This document shows, piece by piece, positions 8,566 through 17,184 of a stretch of 59,884 nucleotides of DNA; position 1 is the first letter of the stretch; every line of letters begins with the position of its first letter. Origin of the DNA: an uncultured Fibrobacter sp. (lineage in GTDB: Bacteria; Fibrobacterota; Fibrobacteria; Fibrobacterales; Fibrobacteraceae); NCBI GenBank assembly GCA_946183925.1, contig CAMHDS010000008.1, positions 1 to 59,884 on the forward strand, read 5' to 3'. Below the pieces are notes generated by a model. That model made no database searches, was not told the origin of the DNA, and saw only the letters and a list, made by a program, of their open reading frames with translations. Both the position numbers and the translations under genes were made by a program.

Positions 8566-9897
8566 ATGACCATAAGATTCGAGCTTCGGACTACGAAGAA
8601 AAAAGCCGGCGGCGGGCGGGTGCCCTTGCACGTGAGCGTATCGGACGGACGAGATTTCCGGAAAAGACAAGTAACAAAAATTCTGGTTGAGCCGGGGTGG
8701 TGGGACACCAAATCGGCGGAACTGAAGCGGCGGGTGGCCATCCCGGAGGCGGAACGCAGTGCCGTCTGCCGGGAATTGTCGGCCTTGAAATCCCATCTTT
8801 TGAGCGCATATGCCTCCGGGCGGGAGAGCCCGTCCTGGCTGGAAGAGGCGCTGGCCGATTACAACGCGGGGAAGAGCCTCCGCCCAGGGGAAAGACGTGA
8901 GCGGTCCTTCGACGAGCTTTTTGACCTGTTTGCCAACGGCCGCGGAATCTCGCCGTCCCGGAAGCGGCATTACCGGGTGCTGCAGCGGATGATCCATCGC
9001 TTTGAGGTGTTTGTGCGGCTTTCCACCCCCGAAAAATCCCAATTCACCTTCCACATCGGCCAGGTGGACCTTTCCGTCCTGAACCAGCTCCGGGACTATA
9101 TCAAGGACGAGCGCCGATACGTGGAACGCTACCCGCAGATTCTTTCGGCCTGTCCCGAGCACCGGGAGATTTCCGCCCGCAGCGATAATTATCTGCACAG
9201 CCTGTTCAAGTTGCTCCGGGCCTTTCTCTCCTGGTGCATCAAGGCCGGATATACCCGGAACTGGCCGTTCAAGGACTTTGAAATGCCTAAGGAAGAGTAT
9301 GGTACGCCCATTCTGATGACCCTGGACGAAGTGATGCGGCTATACCGGGCGCCGATGCCCACGCAGGCTCTGGCGAAGCAGCGGGACATCTTTGTGTTCC
9401 AGTGCAACGTGGGCTGTCGAGTGGGCGACATGATGGGCTTTACAAAAGACTCCGTACAGGACGGTGTATTGGAATACATTGCCGCCAAGACGCTGCATTC
9501 CAGTGGCCGGACGGTTGTGGTACCGCTCAACGCCATAGCTCGAAAGATAGTTGAAAAGTACAAAAATGAGCCCGGAAACCGCTTGCTTCCCTTCGTGGAC
9601 AAGCAGTATTATAATAATAGTATACGAGCCGCCTTCACCGCCGCCGGGCTCACCCGGATGGTTACTACGCTGGACCCGGTGAGCCGCCGGGAAGTGCGGC
9701 GCCCGCTGAACCAGATTGCTTCCAGCCACCTGGCGCGCCGCACCTTTGCGGGGAACATCTATCGGCAAGTAAAAGACCCCAACCTGGTGGCTTCCCTCAC
9801 CGGTCATGCCGAGGGCTCCCGCGCCTTCAGCCGCTACCGGGAGATTGACCTGAGGATGAAGCAAGACTTGGTGAGAATCCTGGAGAACGGGGAATAG
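8566..9897 (+). CDS. Tyrosine recombinase (putative DNA invertase of the fimbrial switch)
   Basis: A 443-residue phage-integrase-family site-specific recombinase. The whole catalytic set can be read: Arg285 (CRVGD), Lys308 (AAKTLHS), His388 and Arg391 (HLAR), His414 (LTGHAEG) and nucleophile Tyr424 (SRYREID). The N-terminal 50 residues look like the small arm-binding domain of Bacteroidales integrases (FELRT...VPLHVSVSDG...WWDTK), followed by a SAM-like core-binding domain around residues 100-250. I chose ATG 8566; an upstream TTG at 8524 lies in the promoter. The gene is alone between two divergently facing fimbrial operons and inside the inverted repeats. The simplest reading is that it inverts the segment carrying it. 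No excisionase or phage gene is nearby. Confidence 0.9.
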   Translation: MTIRFELRTTKKKAGGGRVPLHVSVSDGRDFRKRQVTKILVEPGWWDTKSAELKRRVAIPEAERSAVCRELSALKSHLLSAYASGRESPSWLEEALADYNAGKSLRPGERRERSFDELFDLFANGRGISPSRKRHYRVLQRMIHRFEVFVRLSTPEKSQFTFHIGQVDLSVLNQLRDYIKDERRYVERYPQILSACPEHREISARSDNYLHSLFKLLRAFLSWCIKAGYTRNWPFKDFEMPKEEYGTPILMTLDEVMRLYRAPMPTQALAKQRDIFVFQCNVGCRVGDMMGFTKDSVQDGVLEYIAAKTLHSSGRTVVVPLNAIARKIVEKYKNEPGNRLLPFVDKQYYNNSIRAAFTAAGLTRMVTTLDPVSRREVRRPLNQIASSHLARRTFAGNIYRQVKDPNLVASLTGHAEGSRAFSRYREIDLRMKQDLVRILENGE

Positions 9898-9941
9898 TTT
9901 TGGGAGAGGTGGGTGCTCCGGCCCGGGGACCTCTCCCAAAA
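9898..9941. terminator. Strong hairpin after the recombinase
   Basis: TTTTGGGAGAGGT (9898-9910) pairs perfectly with ACCTCTCCCAAAA (9929-9941), starting right after the recombinase stop codon. No T-run follows the stem, so it may not be a classical terminator. It would still impede read-through from the recombinase into whichever fimbrillin gene lies downstream, and stabilise the recombinase mRNA 3' end. Being a palindrome it works alike in both orientations. Confidence 0.6.
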
Positions 9942-9966
9942 ACCCCGGGAATTCCTCCCCAGCACT

Positions 9967-9986
9967 GTTGTCCAATTGTTGTCCAA
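9967..9986 (+). repeat. Direct repeat, right copy; two TTGTCCAA boxes 11 bp apart
   Basis: Second copy of the 20-bp unit at 8523-8542 (one mismatch, at 9978), again with TTGTCCAA boxes at 9968-9975 and 9979-9986. It lies 31 bp from the right inverted repeat, while the left copy lies 317 bp from the left one. This asymmetry could give the recombination complex a polarity. Confidence 0.7.
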
Positions 9987-10016
9987 ATGCCCAACAGGAG
10001 CTCCCCGGGGCCTGTT

Positions 10017-10058
10017 CTTGTGCTCCTGGCGGGATGCCAGAAGTTCGGAGGGGTGGGA
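10017..10058 (+). repeat. Right inverted repeat of the invertible segment (recombination site)
   Basis: Partner of 8165-8206. The perfect 27-bp part is 10017-10043 with dyad arms CTCCTGGC (10023-10030) and GCCAGAAG (10036-10043) around the GGGAT centre (10031-10035); the 13-bp part is 10046-10058. Upstream of 10017 the sequence shows no likeness to the signal-peptide coding region of A1. The dyad with an asymmetric 5-bp centre is consistent with a tyrosine-recombinase core site that can distinguish orientation. Confidence 0.88.
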
Positions 10059-11636
10059 TCGGCCATCAAGTTCAGTGCGGTAACCCGGTCGGATGTGGCC
10101 ACCAAGACCGTGTACAGCGGCGAAGTGGTCGGCGATTACGAACGCATCAACTGGGTGGCGGGAGACATCATCCGCATCGCCAGTGATGTGGCACAGACCG
10201 AAGGAGGCGATGACTATGCCGACTACACCCTGGGCACTCCCGAAGCCAGCGGCGTCAATTCAACATCCAAGGCCACGCCTAGTGGGGGCAGCGGCCTTGA
10301 ATGGGGTTCCGGCACTCATCATTTCTGGGGCATCTATCCCTCCCACGCCATCACCGTGTCGGGTTCTGCCAGCGCAAGCGGACTAAGCATTCCCGCCATC
10401 CAGAACGTAATCGATGATGTTGCTCATAAGAAGGAAACGTCCACTCTTACCACCTTTGCGCCAGACCTTAGCAACGCCTGGATGCTGGCCGACAAATCTG
10501 GCGTAGCCGAAGGTGCTTCCGACTTCACCCTGGATTTCTACCCGGCCTTTACAGCCTTCGAGTTCACCCTCATGAGCAAGGATGCCATTACCCTAACGGT
10601 GAAATCCTTCACCATCACTTCTACGGATACCGACCTGGCGGGCACTTTTGACGTGACCGCATTTGCCGATGGAGGTGCTTCCACTTTTGGCAACATTTCT
10701 TCCGGCTCAAAAAGCATCGGCGTCAGTTTCGGCTCCACCGGCGTCGAAGTCACCAAAGCAAAATCCCTCACCTTTACGGTGCTGGCCCTGCCCCAGGTGC
10801 TGGACAACCTCAGCATCACCTTCAATATCGAGAAGGGGGGAGCGCCCAGTACCCGCACGCTCGCTCTCAAGTATTCCAGCACGCACGCAACGCATCCCGG
10901 AGAATTCATCTCTTTCGCCGCCTGCAAAAAACACAAGATCACCGGACTGGCTCTGCCTAACGGAGAACTCATGCTGTCGGCCCTCACCGTAAGTGCATGG
11001 GACTCCGAAGCGGCCACCGCCGTGGATTACTCCTACAACTATACCTCCCCGGCAGCTGCAAAGATTAAAGCCTGCGAAGAATACCGCAGATACGACACGG
11101 ACGGCAATTACTCCAGTTGGGATGAAAGCTTCATTGTAGTATCCTACGGCTATATGAACCACGAGGGGGAGGTGATTATCACCAACACCCCGGACGCCTC
11201 GCTGCGATCGGCCTTCTCGCCTGTGATTGAGCTGGCCACCGAGTCGGAATCCAACACCGTTCTCCGCCTGGTGCTTGACAACCCCAACTTCAAGTTCGTC
11301 CAGTATAACGGAAACGCCGCAGCTGTCTCGGACCATTCTCTTACCGATGCCATTGAAATCCCCTCAGGCTCCTCAGTTCAGACCTACTTCTCCGTGGTGC
11401 CTGTGAAGCAGTTCAGAATTGACGCTCCGGAGTCGGAGAAGAAGTGCATCGTATCCCTCCTCTCCGTTGAATCCGGTACATTCCATGAGATGTCCTTCAA
11501 CAATTCCGGCACTCCGGATTACTACCGCCTGCCCGGAGAATCCAACAAGGAACTTACCTTCTATTATGTCGGCCCGGCCGTATATACCAATACCGGAACC
11601 CTGTATAACCCGAATGGAACCGTCGTCACCCCTTAA
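10017..11636 (+). CDS. Fimbrillin family lipoprotein, operon B gene 1, silent cassette lacking its 5' end
   Basis: Paralogue of 6740-8239. The readable frame holds 539 codons from the lipobox (LVLLAGCQK) onward, with shared blocks ERINWVAGDIIRI, LDFYPAFTAF, ALPQVLDNLSITF and EFISFAACKKHKITG. No signal-peptide N-region, convincing start codon or promoter lies upstream: the frame stays open back to a TTG at 9900, but that stretch (containing GAPARGPLPKTPG) is the recombinase 3' hairpin region and unlike a signal peptide. Inversion of the upstream segment would add 11 codons (MKTKVLLTVTA) in frame and give a 550-residue lipoprotein. Apart from that missing start the frame is intact, so I read it as the OFF allele of a switch rather than a decayed gene. 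Gene 2 follows after 9 nt. Confidence 0.82.
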   Translation, partial: LVLLAGCQKFGGVGSAIKFSAVTRSDVATKTVYSGEVVGDYERINWVAGDIIRIASDVAQTEGGDDYADYTLGTPEASGVNSTSKATPSGGSGLEWGSGTHHFWGIYPSHAITVSGSASASGLSIPAIQNVIDDVAHKKETSTLTTFAPDLSNAWMLADKSGVAEGASDFTLDFYPAFTAFEFTLMSKDAITLTVKSFTITSTDTDLAGTFDVTAFADGGASTFGNISSGSKSIGVSFGSTGVEVTKAKSLTFTVLALPQVLDNLSITFNIEKGGAPSTRTLALKYSSTHATHPGEFISFAACKKHKITGLALPNGELMLSALTVSAWDSEAATAVDYSYNYTSPAAAKIKACEEYRRYDTDGNYSSWDESFIVVSYGYMNHEGEVIITNTPDASLRSAFSPVIELATESESNTVLRLVLDNPNFKFVQYNGNAAAVSDHSLTDAIEIPSGSSVQTYFSVVPVKQFRIDAPESEKKCIVSLLSVESGTFHEMSFNNSGTPDYYRLPGESNKELTFYYVGPAVYTNTGTLYNPNGTVVTP

Positions 11637-11645
11637 TTAAGAAGT

Positions 11646-14309
11646 ATGAAACAGAACATTCTATATTACACCCTTGTTGCAGGGCTTCTTTCCTTCGCAG
11701 CCGTTTCCTGTTCTCATGAAGAGGAAATGCCGGTGGACGACAGTTATGCCCTTATCCTGCAGGCATCCGTATCTTCCCCCGCCACCAAGGCGGAAGTGCC
11801 TTCCGTTACCAGCCTCAAGGAAGATGCCGTCGATTTGCTGAACGTCTATTTCTATGGTACTTTCAGCGGCGACGCAAGTCCTTCCATCAAGCATTATACG
11901 CTCAACTCCGCCTCCGACAAGACCGGCGAAACCTCCTGGAGAGTTACCAGCGACTGGCGTTCTGAGGGGTTTGTCGCTGGCAACAGCTACGACGTCTATG
12001 TGTCGGCAAACAGCAGGCAGGTGAAGACTGCGGCCAATTCCGGCAACAGTTCTGCAACAAGTGATCTGGCCAGTGCCAGCATTACGGACCTGGCGGGTCT
12101 GAAGTCCATGATCGAGTTCGATTACGACCCTTCGGAAGATAACGGTGAAGGCGGACACAAGCCCTATTGGGGTGCATACAATGAGGACAACCTGAATCCC
12201 GAATGGCTGGACCTGCACAAGAAGTATATACCGCAATCCACGTTTGACGTATCCACCGGCAATTCCCAGCAGAAACGTTATTACGCGAATGAAAAGTCAT
12301 TCCTGATGGACGGCAAGACCACCTTCACCGCCGGTTCCACCGAATCCATCGCCCTGGCACTGGTGAGGGCGGCTGCCAAGATAGTGGTGGATGTCAAGTT
12401 CAGCGACACTTTCATCGCTTCCCTGGCTGCAAAGAATGTGGAAGTCACCGGTGCCCCCGCCTGGAGGTTCTACAATTTCTCCTTCAGCACTCCGGTCATA
12501 GACCCCAGCAAGATTACAGGGGCCGATGTCAACTACAACAAGTCCATCTTCGTGGCCGGCGGTATCATGATGGGCAACGATGCCGTTGACACAGACCTGG
12601 TATATACCGGCGCAGACAAGCATTTCACTTTTGCAACTTATACCTATCCGCTCAGCTGGACTGCAGGCAGCGCCAGTTCCGAGGCTCCTGCCATCATCCT
12701 TTCGCTGGGTTATAAGGACACCTCCACCGATGTCACCACTTATCAGACTTACAAGATTCCCGTGGTGAATCCGGAGGGCGGCGTGACCGCAATCGGCCGC
12801 AACAAACTCTACAAGATAGAAGCTACCATCGCCTCAGAGGGCGGCGAACTCCTCACGGACGCTTATAAGGTACGTTGCAATTACGACATCATCCCCTGGG
12901 GTGACATCCCGGTCGACAGCGAAGATATCGCCGACGTAGACCACTCGGACAACGACTATTTTGACGTTTCACCTACAAGTGTTACGCTCCGTGGTGACGG
13001 TATGCAGTCGGAGACCGTTACCATTATCAAGCCCAACAAGCGTAATATCAAGTTGAAGTATGTCACATTGCCCAGTGCAACGGCAGAAGATCCTTTCAAC
13101 ACCACGTCTGCCACGTACACAGAATACGCCTTTTCTGGCGATGTGGCAGAAAACGCTCCGGCACCTTATTTCTTCAATTATCTGGGTACCAAACAGAATC
13201 ACTTCGTGAGCGAGAAGACGGTAGGCTCTGTTGTGGCGGGCACAACCACTTATCTGCAGAATAAATTCACCCGTTCGGACAGAACCCTCACCATCGAGTC
13301 CTGCTCGCTCCCTAATCATTCAGATAAATACATAATGGTCAGGGTATATCTGGATGTTGTCGATTGGGAGTCCAAGGGGCTTTACAAGGACATTACCATC
13401 CGGCACCTGGCCACAACACGCATATCGCATGTAGTTGGTGCGTGGTCGTCCCGTATTTCCGCACGCAGTGCATTGGATTCCAGTGATCCCAATTATCAGG
13501 AGTTCAGCGCATCAACCGGCCCCTATGGACCGGAAGAGTACCGTTATTCAGGTGGTTCTTACGTTCTGAATACGGCTCATGTCCCGAGCAGCAGCAGCCA
13601 GGCTTTCCGAAACTATCGCTGGGTAAACTATGACGTGGATAAAACCGGAACCCATACATTCCGTGTTGCTTCCAAAGGTAATAGTATCAACTCCAACGCA
13701 CCCTTCAGGCCAAAGTATATGAGTGGTGGTACTGCTTACTACATGACTGCATACAATACTACTACCGGAGGTCGAGTTGTTGCAGGTACTGCCTTGGATG
13801 GTTATAATCCTCGTATGTTTATTGTACAATCTTCCGCAACATCGTCTTCATACGTTATGGGCAGGCCTAACATTGAAAGCGACGGCCTTTCTGCTGACAG
13901 AGTTTTCTCCCCGGCATTCATGATTGCTTCTCAACTCGGCGCTACCGGAGACATGCCGAAGATTGTTAGTAGTCCAACTGATGCTAACTATGGGACTTTT
14001 AATGTTTCGTCTGATGATGAATTAATGCGTTGGGAAGCAAAGCATTGTGAGACCTATCTTGAAGTTGGCGAAAACGGTGTTTATTATACAGGCTGGCGAC
14101 TTCCCACCGAAGAAGAAATAGGTGTTATCATCGGACTTCAGACCAGCACTTCGTCTTTGGATGACGATACTTCATTGAACGAGGTCCTTCGCGCCGGTTA
14201 TTACAGGGCCTTGAACGGTAATGAAGTCGCGAGCGGATCAGGGTTGACCACACACGCTGTCCGTTGCGTCCGTGACCTCACCCAGGCAGAAATCGATGCG
14301 TTGAACTAA
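11646..14309 (+). CDS. Fimbrial-type surface lipoprotein with C-terminal RLPTE module, operon B gene 2
   Basis: An 887-residue lipoprotein (signal peptide with lipobox AVSC, Cys22), counterpart of 4175-6727. N-terminal features are a SPATKAEV strand, an ALVRAAAKIVVDV block near residue 240 and a YDIIPWGDIPV block near 415. The C-terminal 250 residues carry TGWRLPTEEEIGV and THAVRCVRD, matching the RLPTE/VRC module of the A copy. DNA of this module (about 13.5-14.2 kb) is AT-richer than the first part, as in operon A. Its own start (ATG 11646) and signal peptide are complete, so only transcription is missing in the present orientation. Proposed alternative tip adhesin; inferred. Confidence 0.78.
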   Translation: MKQNILYYTLVAGLLSFAAVSCSHEEEMPVDDSYALILQASVSSPATKAEVPSVTSLKEDAVDLLNVYFYGTFSGDASPSIKHYTLNSASDKTGETSWRVTSDWRSEGFVAGNSYDVYVSANSRQVKTAANSGNSSATSDLASASITDLAGLKSMIEFDYDPSEDNGEGGHKPYWGAYNEDNLNPEWLDLHKKYIPQSTFDVSTGNSQQKRYYANEKSFLMDGKTTFTAGSTESIALALVRAAAKIVVDVKFSDTFIASLAAKNVEVTGAPAWRFYNFSFSTPVIDPSKITGADVNYNKSIFVAGGIMMGNDAVDTDLVYTGADKHFTFATYTYPLSWTAGSASSEAPAIILSLGYKDTSTDVTTYQTYKIPVVNPEGGVTAIGRNKLYKIEATIASEGGELLTDAYKVRCNYDIIPWGDIPVDSEDIADVDHSDNDYFDVSPTSVTLRGDGMQSETVTIIKPNKRNIKLKYVTLPSATAEDPFNTTSATYTEYAFSGDVAENAPAPYFFNYLGTKQNHFVSEKTVGSVVAGTTTYLQNKFTRSDRTLTIESCSLPNHSDKYIMVRVYLDVVDWESKGLYKDITIRHLATTRISHVVGAWSSRISARSALDSSDPNYQEFSASTGPYGPEEYRYSGGSYVLNTAHVPSSSSQAFRNYRWVNYDVDKTGTHTFRVASKGNSINSNAPFRPKYMSGGTAYYMTAYNTTTGGRVVAGTALDGYNPRMFIVQSSATSSSYVMGRPNIESDGLSADRVFSPAFMIASQLGATGDMPKIVSSPTDANYGTFNVSSDDELMRWEAKHCETYLEVGENGVYYTGWRLPTEEEIGVIIGLQTSTSSLDDDTSLNEVLRAGYYRALNGNEVASGSGLTTHAVRCVRDLTQAEIDALN

Positions 14310-14312
14310 TTA

Positions 14313-16367
14313 ATGAAAGAAACTATGAAGCATATATTATACGCAATATCGACTTTGTCGGCCGTACTGGCACTTTCAGTCGCTTGTCAGGAGGAGCGTC
14401 TTCCCGTTGAAGGGGAAGGCACGGCCCCGGTATTCACGGTTCCTGTTTTCGACGTCCCTGAAGGGGAAATGCCATTCTTCCTCAAGATGGATGGGGTGGG
14501 AACAACCCCGGACACCAAAGGCATGCTCTCCGGTCCGGAAGCCACTCCCTTCAGCGAGAATGCCATGCAGCTGCTCTGCTTCGACAGGTCGGGCTACTAT
14601 ATCGGCATCCGCCAGGCCCATATCGAGACAGGACTGAATCAGTTCTGGGGCTATGTCCCGGACGGTACGGCCCGCATCCACTTTGTGGTCAACGCCAACC
14701 TGCCCAATCCTATGCCTTTCCCGGTAGGTACTTCCGAAAGGATTATCATGCAGTCCGAAGCCCTTACCTCCCTCTATTCGGAGACATCCGTCAAGCTCTG
14801 GGGCTACCATATGGAGTCTAATGCATCGGCTATGAAGACCTGGCTCCAGGCAGGACTGGGCGCCAGCGAAGGCGGCGTTGTCTCCCCCACTCCCAATGTG
14901 GTCCATCTGCTTCGGGACAGGGCCCGGGTAAGGTTGTCGTTCGAGTCGGCTTCTATTTTTAACAACGTCCGCTTCGGTTTTGGAAGTGAGGTTTACACTG
15001 AGAATGTTGCCTCCATTGAATGGACTGTGACCAACGGCCGCGACAGGGGATACATCGCTCCGTACGAAATTACTGAATCCAATCCCTGGGCTAATTATTG
15101 TAATGCCGGGGGAACCGCCTCTACGGTATCCATGAATGAATACACCCAAAGCGGCCGTTTCCAGGCCACCGAGGCCAGTTTCGAGCCCATCGACCCTGCG
15201 CATCCGGAGAACTCTTTCCTGTACCTCTTCGACGACCACAACACCAAGACCCACGATGAGGCGGGCCGTGTACGATTAATCCTGAAACTTACCTCTGTCA
15301 ATTCCAGAGTCAAGTACGTCCTCATTCTGCTTCGTGACGGTGACGGTAACCAGATTCAGATTACCCGGAACAACACCTATATCCTTAATATAAAGAGTCT
15401 CCAGCACGAAGGATATCCTTCTCTTGCAATGGCCTCTCTCCCGGCATCCGATGACTTCGCCAATAACCCGGCAGACGTGGACCCTTCCGTACCTACTGTC
15501 TCAGATGGTTCTTATACCCTGAGCATCGTGGAACCAACTGCCACCAACGTAATGGTAAAGGTTGCCAATACCGTCATCCCGATTAAATTCACCTTTATGG
15601 GTAAGGATGGCTCCGGTAATCCCATCCAGGGAGAGAATAGCTCAAACGCCGATGCATTTACTCTATATTGGGAAGAAAACATCAACAGCGGCTGGGACAT
15701 CAACGATGCCTGGGATATCAATTACCCCGGAGTATCGGACGACACTCCTACATTTAACTCTGGAACCGGTCAGTGGGAGTTCAACCTTACAATCAGTAGT
15801 GTAGGCCACACCTACACCTTCGATGACCATCTGGTAATCCGCCACAAGAAGACTGGCCTTTACCGTACCATCCACGTGTATGCCGTGGACGAATTCAAGT
15901 ATCGTGCAGAACCTGTCCTTACACAGGTGACGGAGGGAGGAAGCCCTTACCTGGGTCCGTCCGGGGACGATCCCACCCGGCCCGTCTACAAGCTCTCCTT
16001 CAATCTCTCCCAGTCTTTGCAGGCAGACCTGTTCCCTCTCTCCATCCACATTGCTTCCAACACCTTGGAACCTTATAACGATGGAGACGGTGGTCACACA
16101 GCCCGTTCCGATAAGTTCGGCATTATCACGGGATCCACCGCTGCGGTTCCTTCCTCCTCCACCAACACAGACTGGAACTACAACGCCTCCAACTGGGGCT
16201 TCTACTACGAATACATCCTCCATTCCTATCCTACCGATGGTCTCGTAGAGCTCTACCTCAAGGACATCCGCAACCGCTATGCGTTGGCGGATGCCATCAA
16301 CCTGGGCCTGTTCCTCCGCATCAAGGACTTCGCGGACAAGAGTGTTACGCCTTCGGTTGCACCTTAG
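14313..16367 (+). CDS. Fimbrial-type surface lipoprotein, operon B gene 3
   Basis: A 684-residue lipoprotein with a signal peptide ending in a VAC lipobox (Cys about 25); it starts 3 nt after gene 2. It contains VVHLLRDRARVRLSFE (compare the KLVRNFAKVSL block of the A copy), NTYILNIKSL before a linker, and a late LSFNLSQSLQADLFPLSI block that matches operon A gene 3. The two therefore share architecture despite 684 versus 915 residues. The gene is last in operon B and is followed by a strong terminator. Its role in the assembled structure cannot be told from sequence alone. Confidence 0.72.
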   Translation: MKETMKHILYAISTLSAVLALSVACQEERLPVEGEGTAPVFTVPVFDVPEGEMPFFLKMDGVGTTPDTKGMLSGPEATPFSENAMQLLCFDRSGYYIGIRQAHIETGLNQFWGYVPDGTARIHFVVNANLPNPMPFPVGTSERIIMQSEALTSLYSETSVKLWGYHMESNASAMKTWLQAGLGASEGGVVSPTPNVVHLLRDRARVRLSFESASIFNNVRFGFGSEVYTENVASIEWTVTNGRDRGYIAPYEITESNPWANYCNAGGTASTVSMNEYTQSGRFQATEASFEPIDPAHPENSFLYLFDDHNTKTHDEAGRVRLILKLTSVNSRVKYVLILLRDGDGNQIQITRNNTYILNIKSLQHEGYPSLAMASLPASDDFANNPADVDPSVPTVSDGSYTLSIVEPTATNVMVKVANTVIPIKFTFMGKDGSGNPIQGENSSNADAFTLYWEENINSGWDINDAWDINYPGVSDDTPTFNSGTGQWEFNLTISSVGHTYTFDDHLVIRHKKTGLYRTIHVYAVDEFKYRAEPVLTQVTEGGSPYLGPSGDDPTRPVYKLSFNLSQSLQADLFPLSIHIASNTLEPYNDGDGGHTARSDKFGIITGSTAAVPSSSTNTDWNYNASNWGFYYEYILHSYPTDGLVELYLKDIRNRYALADAINLGLFLRIKDFADKSVTPSVAP

Positions 16368-16392
16368 CACACCCATTGGTGTCATAACAAAA

Positions 16393-16440
16393 GCAGCGGC
16401 TGCCCTCCCGGCAGCCGTTCGCTGTTTATCCTTCTTTCCC
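16393..16440. terminator. Terminator of fimbrial operon B
   Basis: AGCGGCTGCC (16395-16404) pairs with GGCAGCCGTTCGCT (16410-16423) in a GC-rich stem followed by a T-rich run on the plus strand. The minus-strand side is also T-rich (GCTTTTG), so it probably serves the convergent rpn remnant as well. Confidence 0.75.
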
Positions 16441-17181
16441 CGATTGTATGGCCAAAACATCCTCTATAGACATTCCCAACGCCTTGGCTATGTCCGCCGG
16501 ATATAATCCAAAAGCAAGGAACTTCTGAATATCTTCCTTCCGCTTTCCCTTCCGCACGGCCCTGCTGCAGGCCTTGCTCACGTGCGTAGTTGTTTTCTGC
16601 AATTTTGTCCAGTTCCGTTCTCATGATTTCACTGACTTGCATTTGTTTACTTACATCCAGGTTTGCATACTCGCTGGCCCGGAACAACAGTGAAAACAGC
16701 TGGTTTTCAAAAGCTTTCGGGCACTCGTCGAGCTCTCGCATGTACTTCAGACTGTAGGCCAGCTGCTCCACCAGACTGCGGCACTTGCCAGCCTCTCCCA
16801 GTTTGGCCTCCAACCTGTCCAGTTCCAGGTACACGAATTGAAGGCTTTCGGTCATCACTTCGCCCGTCTCTGGCGAGCAGATGCCATACCGGCTGATCAG
16901 CCCATCCTGCAGAATGGCTTCGTCCTCGAGCGCAATGGAGAAGTTCACAAAACTTACCACGTAAATAGGCATCAGCCCATAGTCCATCGGCTTGCCCCTT
17001 CCCTCATGCAGGTCATTTAACTTCTGCTCTAACTGCATCCGGATGGGAAACGAGGCGTAACACAACATCCTGTCGGCATAGCAGTTCTGCGGAAGGCCCT
17101 GCATCTCCACGATGAACATCTCACCGGTGTCAGAGGTACATACCGCATCATAGATAGAAATTTTGTCGGAAACGGACAAAC
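16426..17181 (-). pseudogene. Rpn family nuclease remnant, N-truncated and frameshifted
   Basis: The core of an Rpn-family nuclease is readable: SIYDAVC and FIVEMQ (the Asp and Glu-X-Gln motifs), then YADRMLCYASFPIRMQLE and the usual alpha-helical C-terminus with GRAEGKAEG. The N-terminal part expected before the nuclease core is missing; upstream of about 17181 the frame runs into GC-rich repeat-like DNA. Near 16540 the frame breaks by one base: the normal ending (EDIQKFLAFGLYPADIAKALG) continues in another frame to a TAA at 16426-16428. It mirrors the intact rpn gene at the other edge of the fimbrial locus but is diverged from it. Two lesions make activity unlikely. Confidence 0.8.
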
Positions 17182-17184
17182 CAT

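Larger units (their letters stand above)
8190..10033. mobile_element. Invertible DNA segment carrying recombinase, promoter and 5' end of the fimbrillin gene
   Basis: About 1.84 kb between the centres of two inverted repeats. It holds, left to right, the first 11 codons and start of A1, a leftward promoter, a control region with small hairpins, a rightward recombinase promoter and gene, a hairpin and the right repeat. Site-specific inversion would place the same promoter, start codon and first 11 codons in frame in front of B1 (CTT GTG CTC CTG in both genes) and leave A1 without them. Hin-type and Mpi-type inversions are established precedents for phase variation. Inversion at this locus is inferred from structure and has not been observed. 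Confidence 0.8.

Noticed and set aside
8165..10058. Reading the recombinase as an integrase of a prophage or conjugative element
   Set aside because: No phage, transfer or excisionase genes are near, and the segment between the repeats holds only this gene and regulatory DNA.
10017..11636. Calling the 5'-less fimbrillin gene a simple pseudogene
   Set aside because: The frame is intact, the following two genes are intact, and its break point coincides exactly with the inverted repeat, which points to a reversible OFF state.
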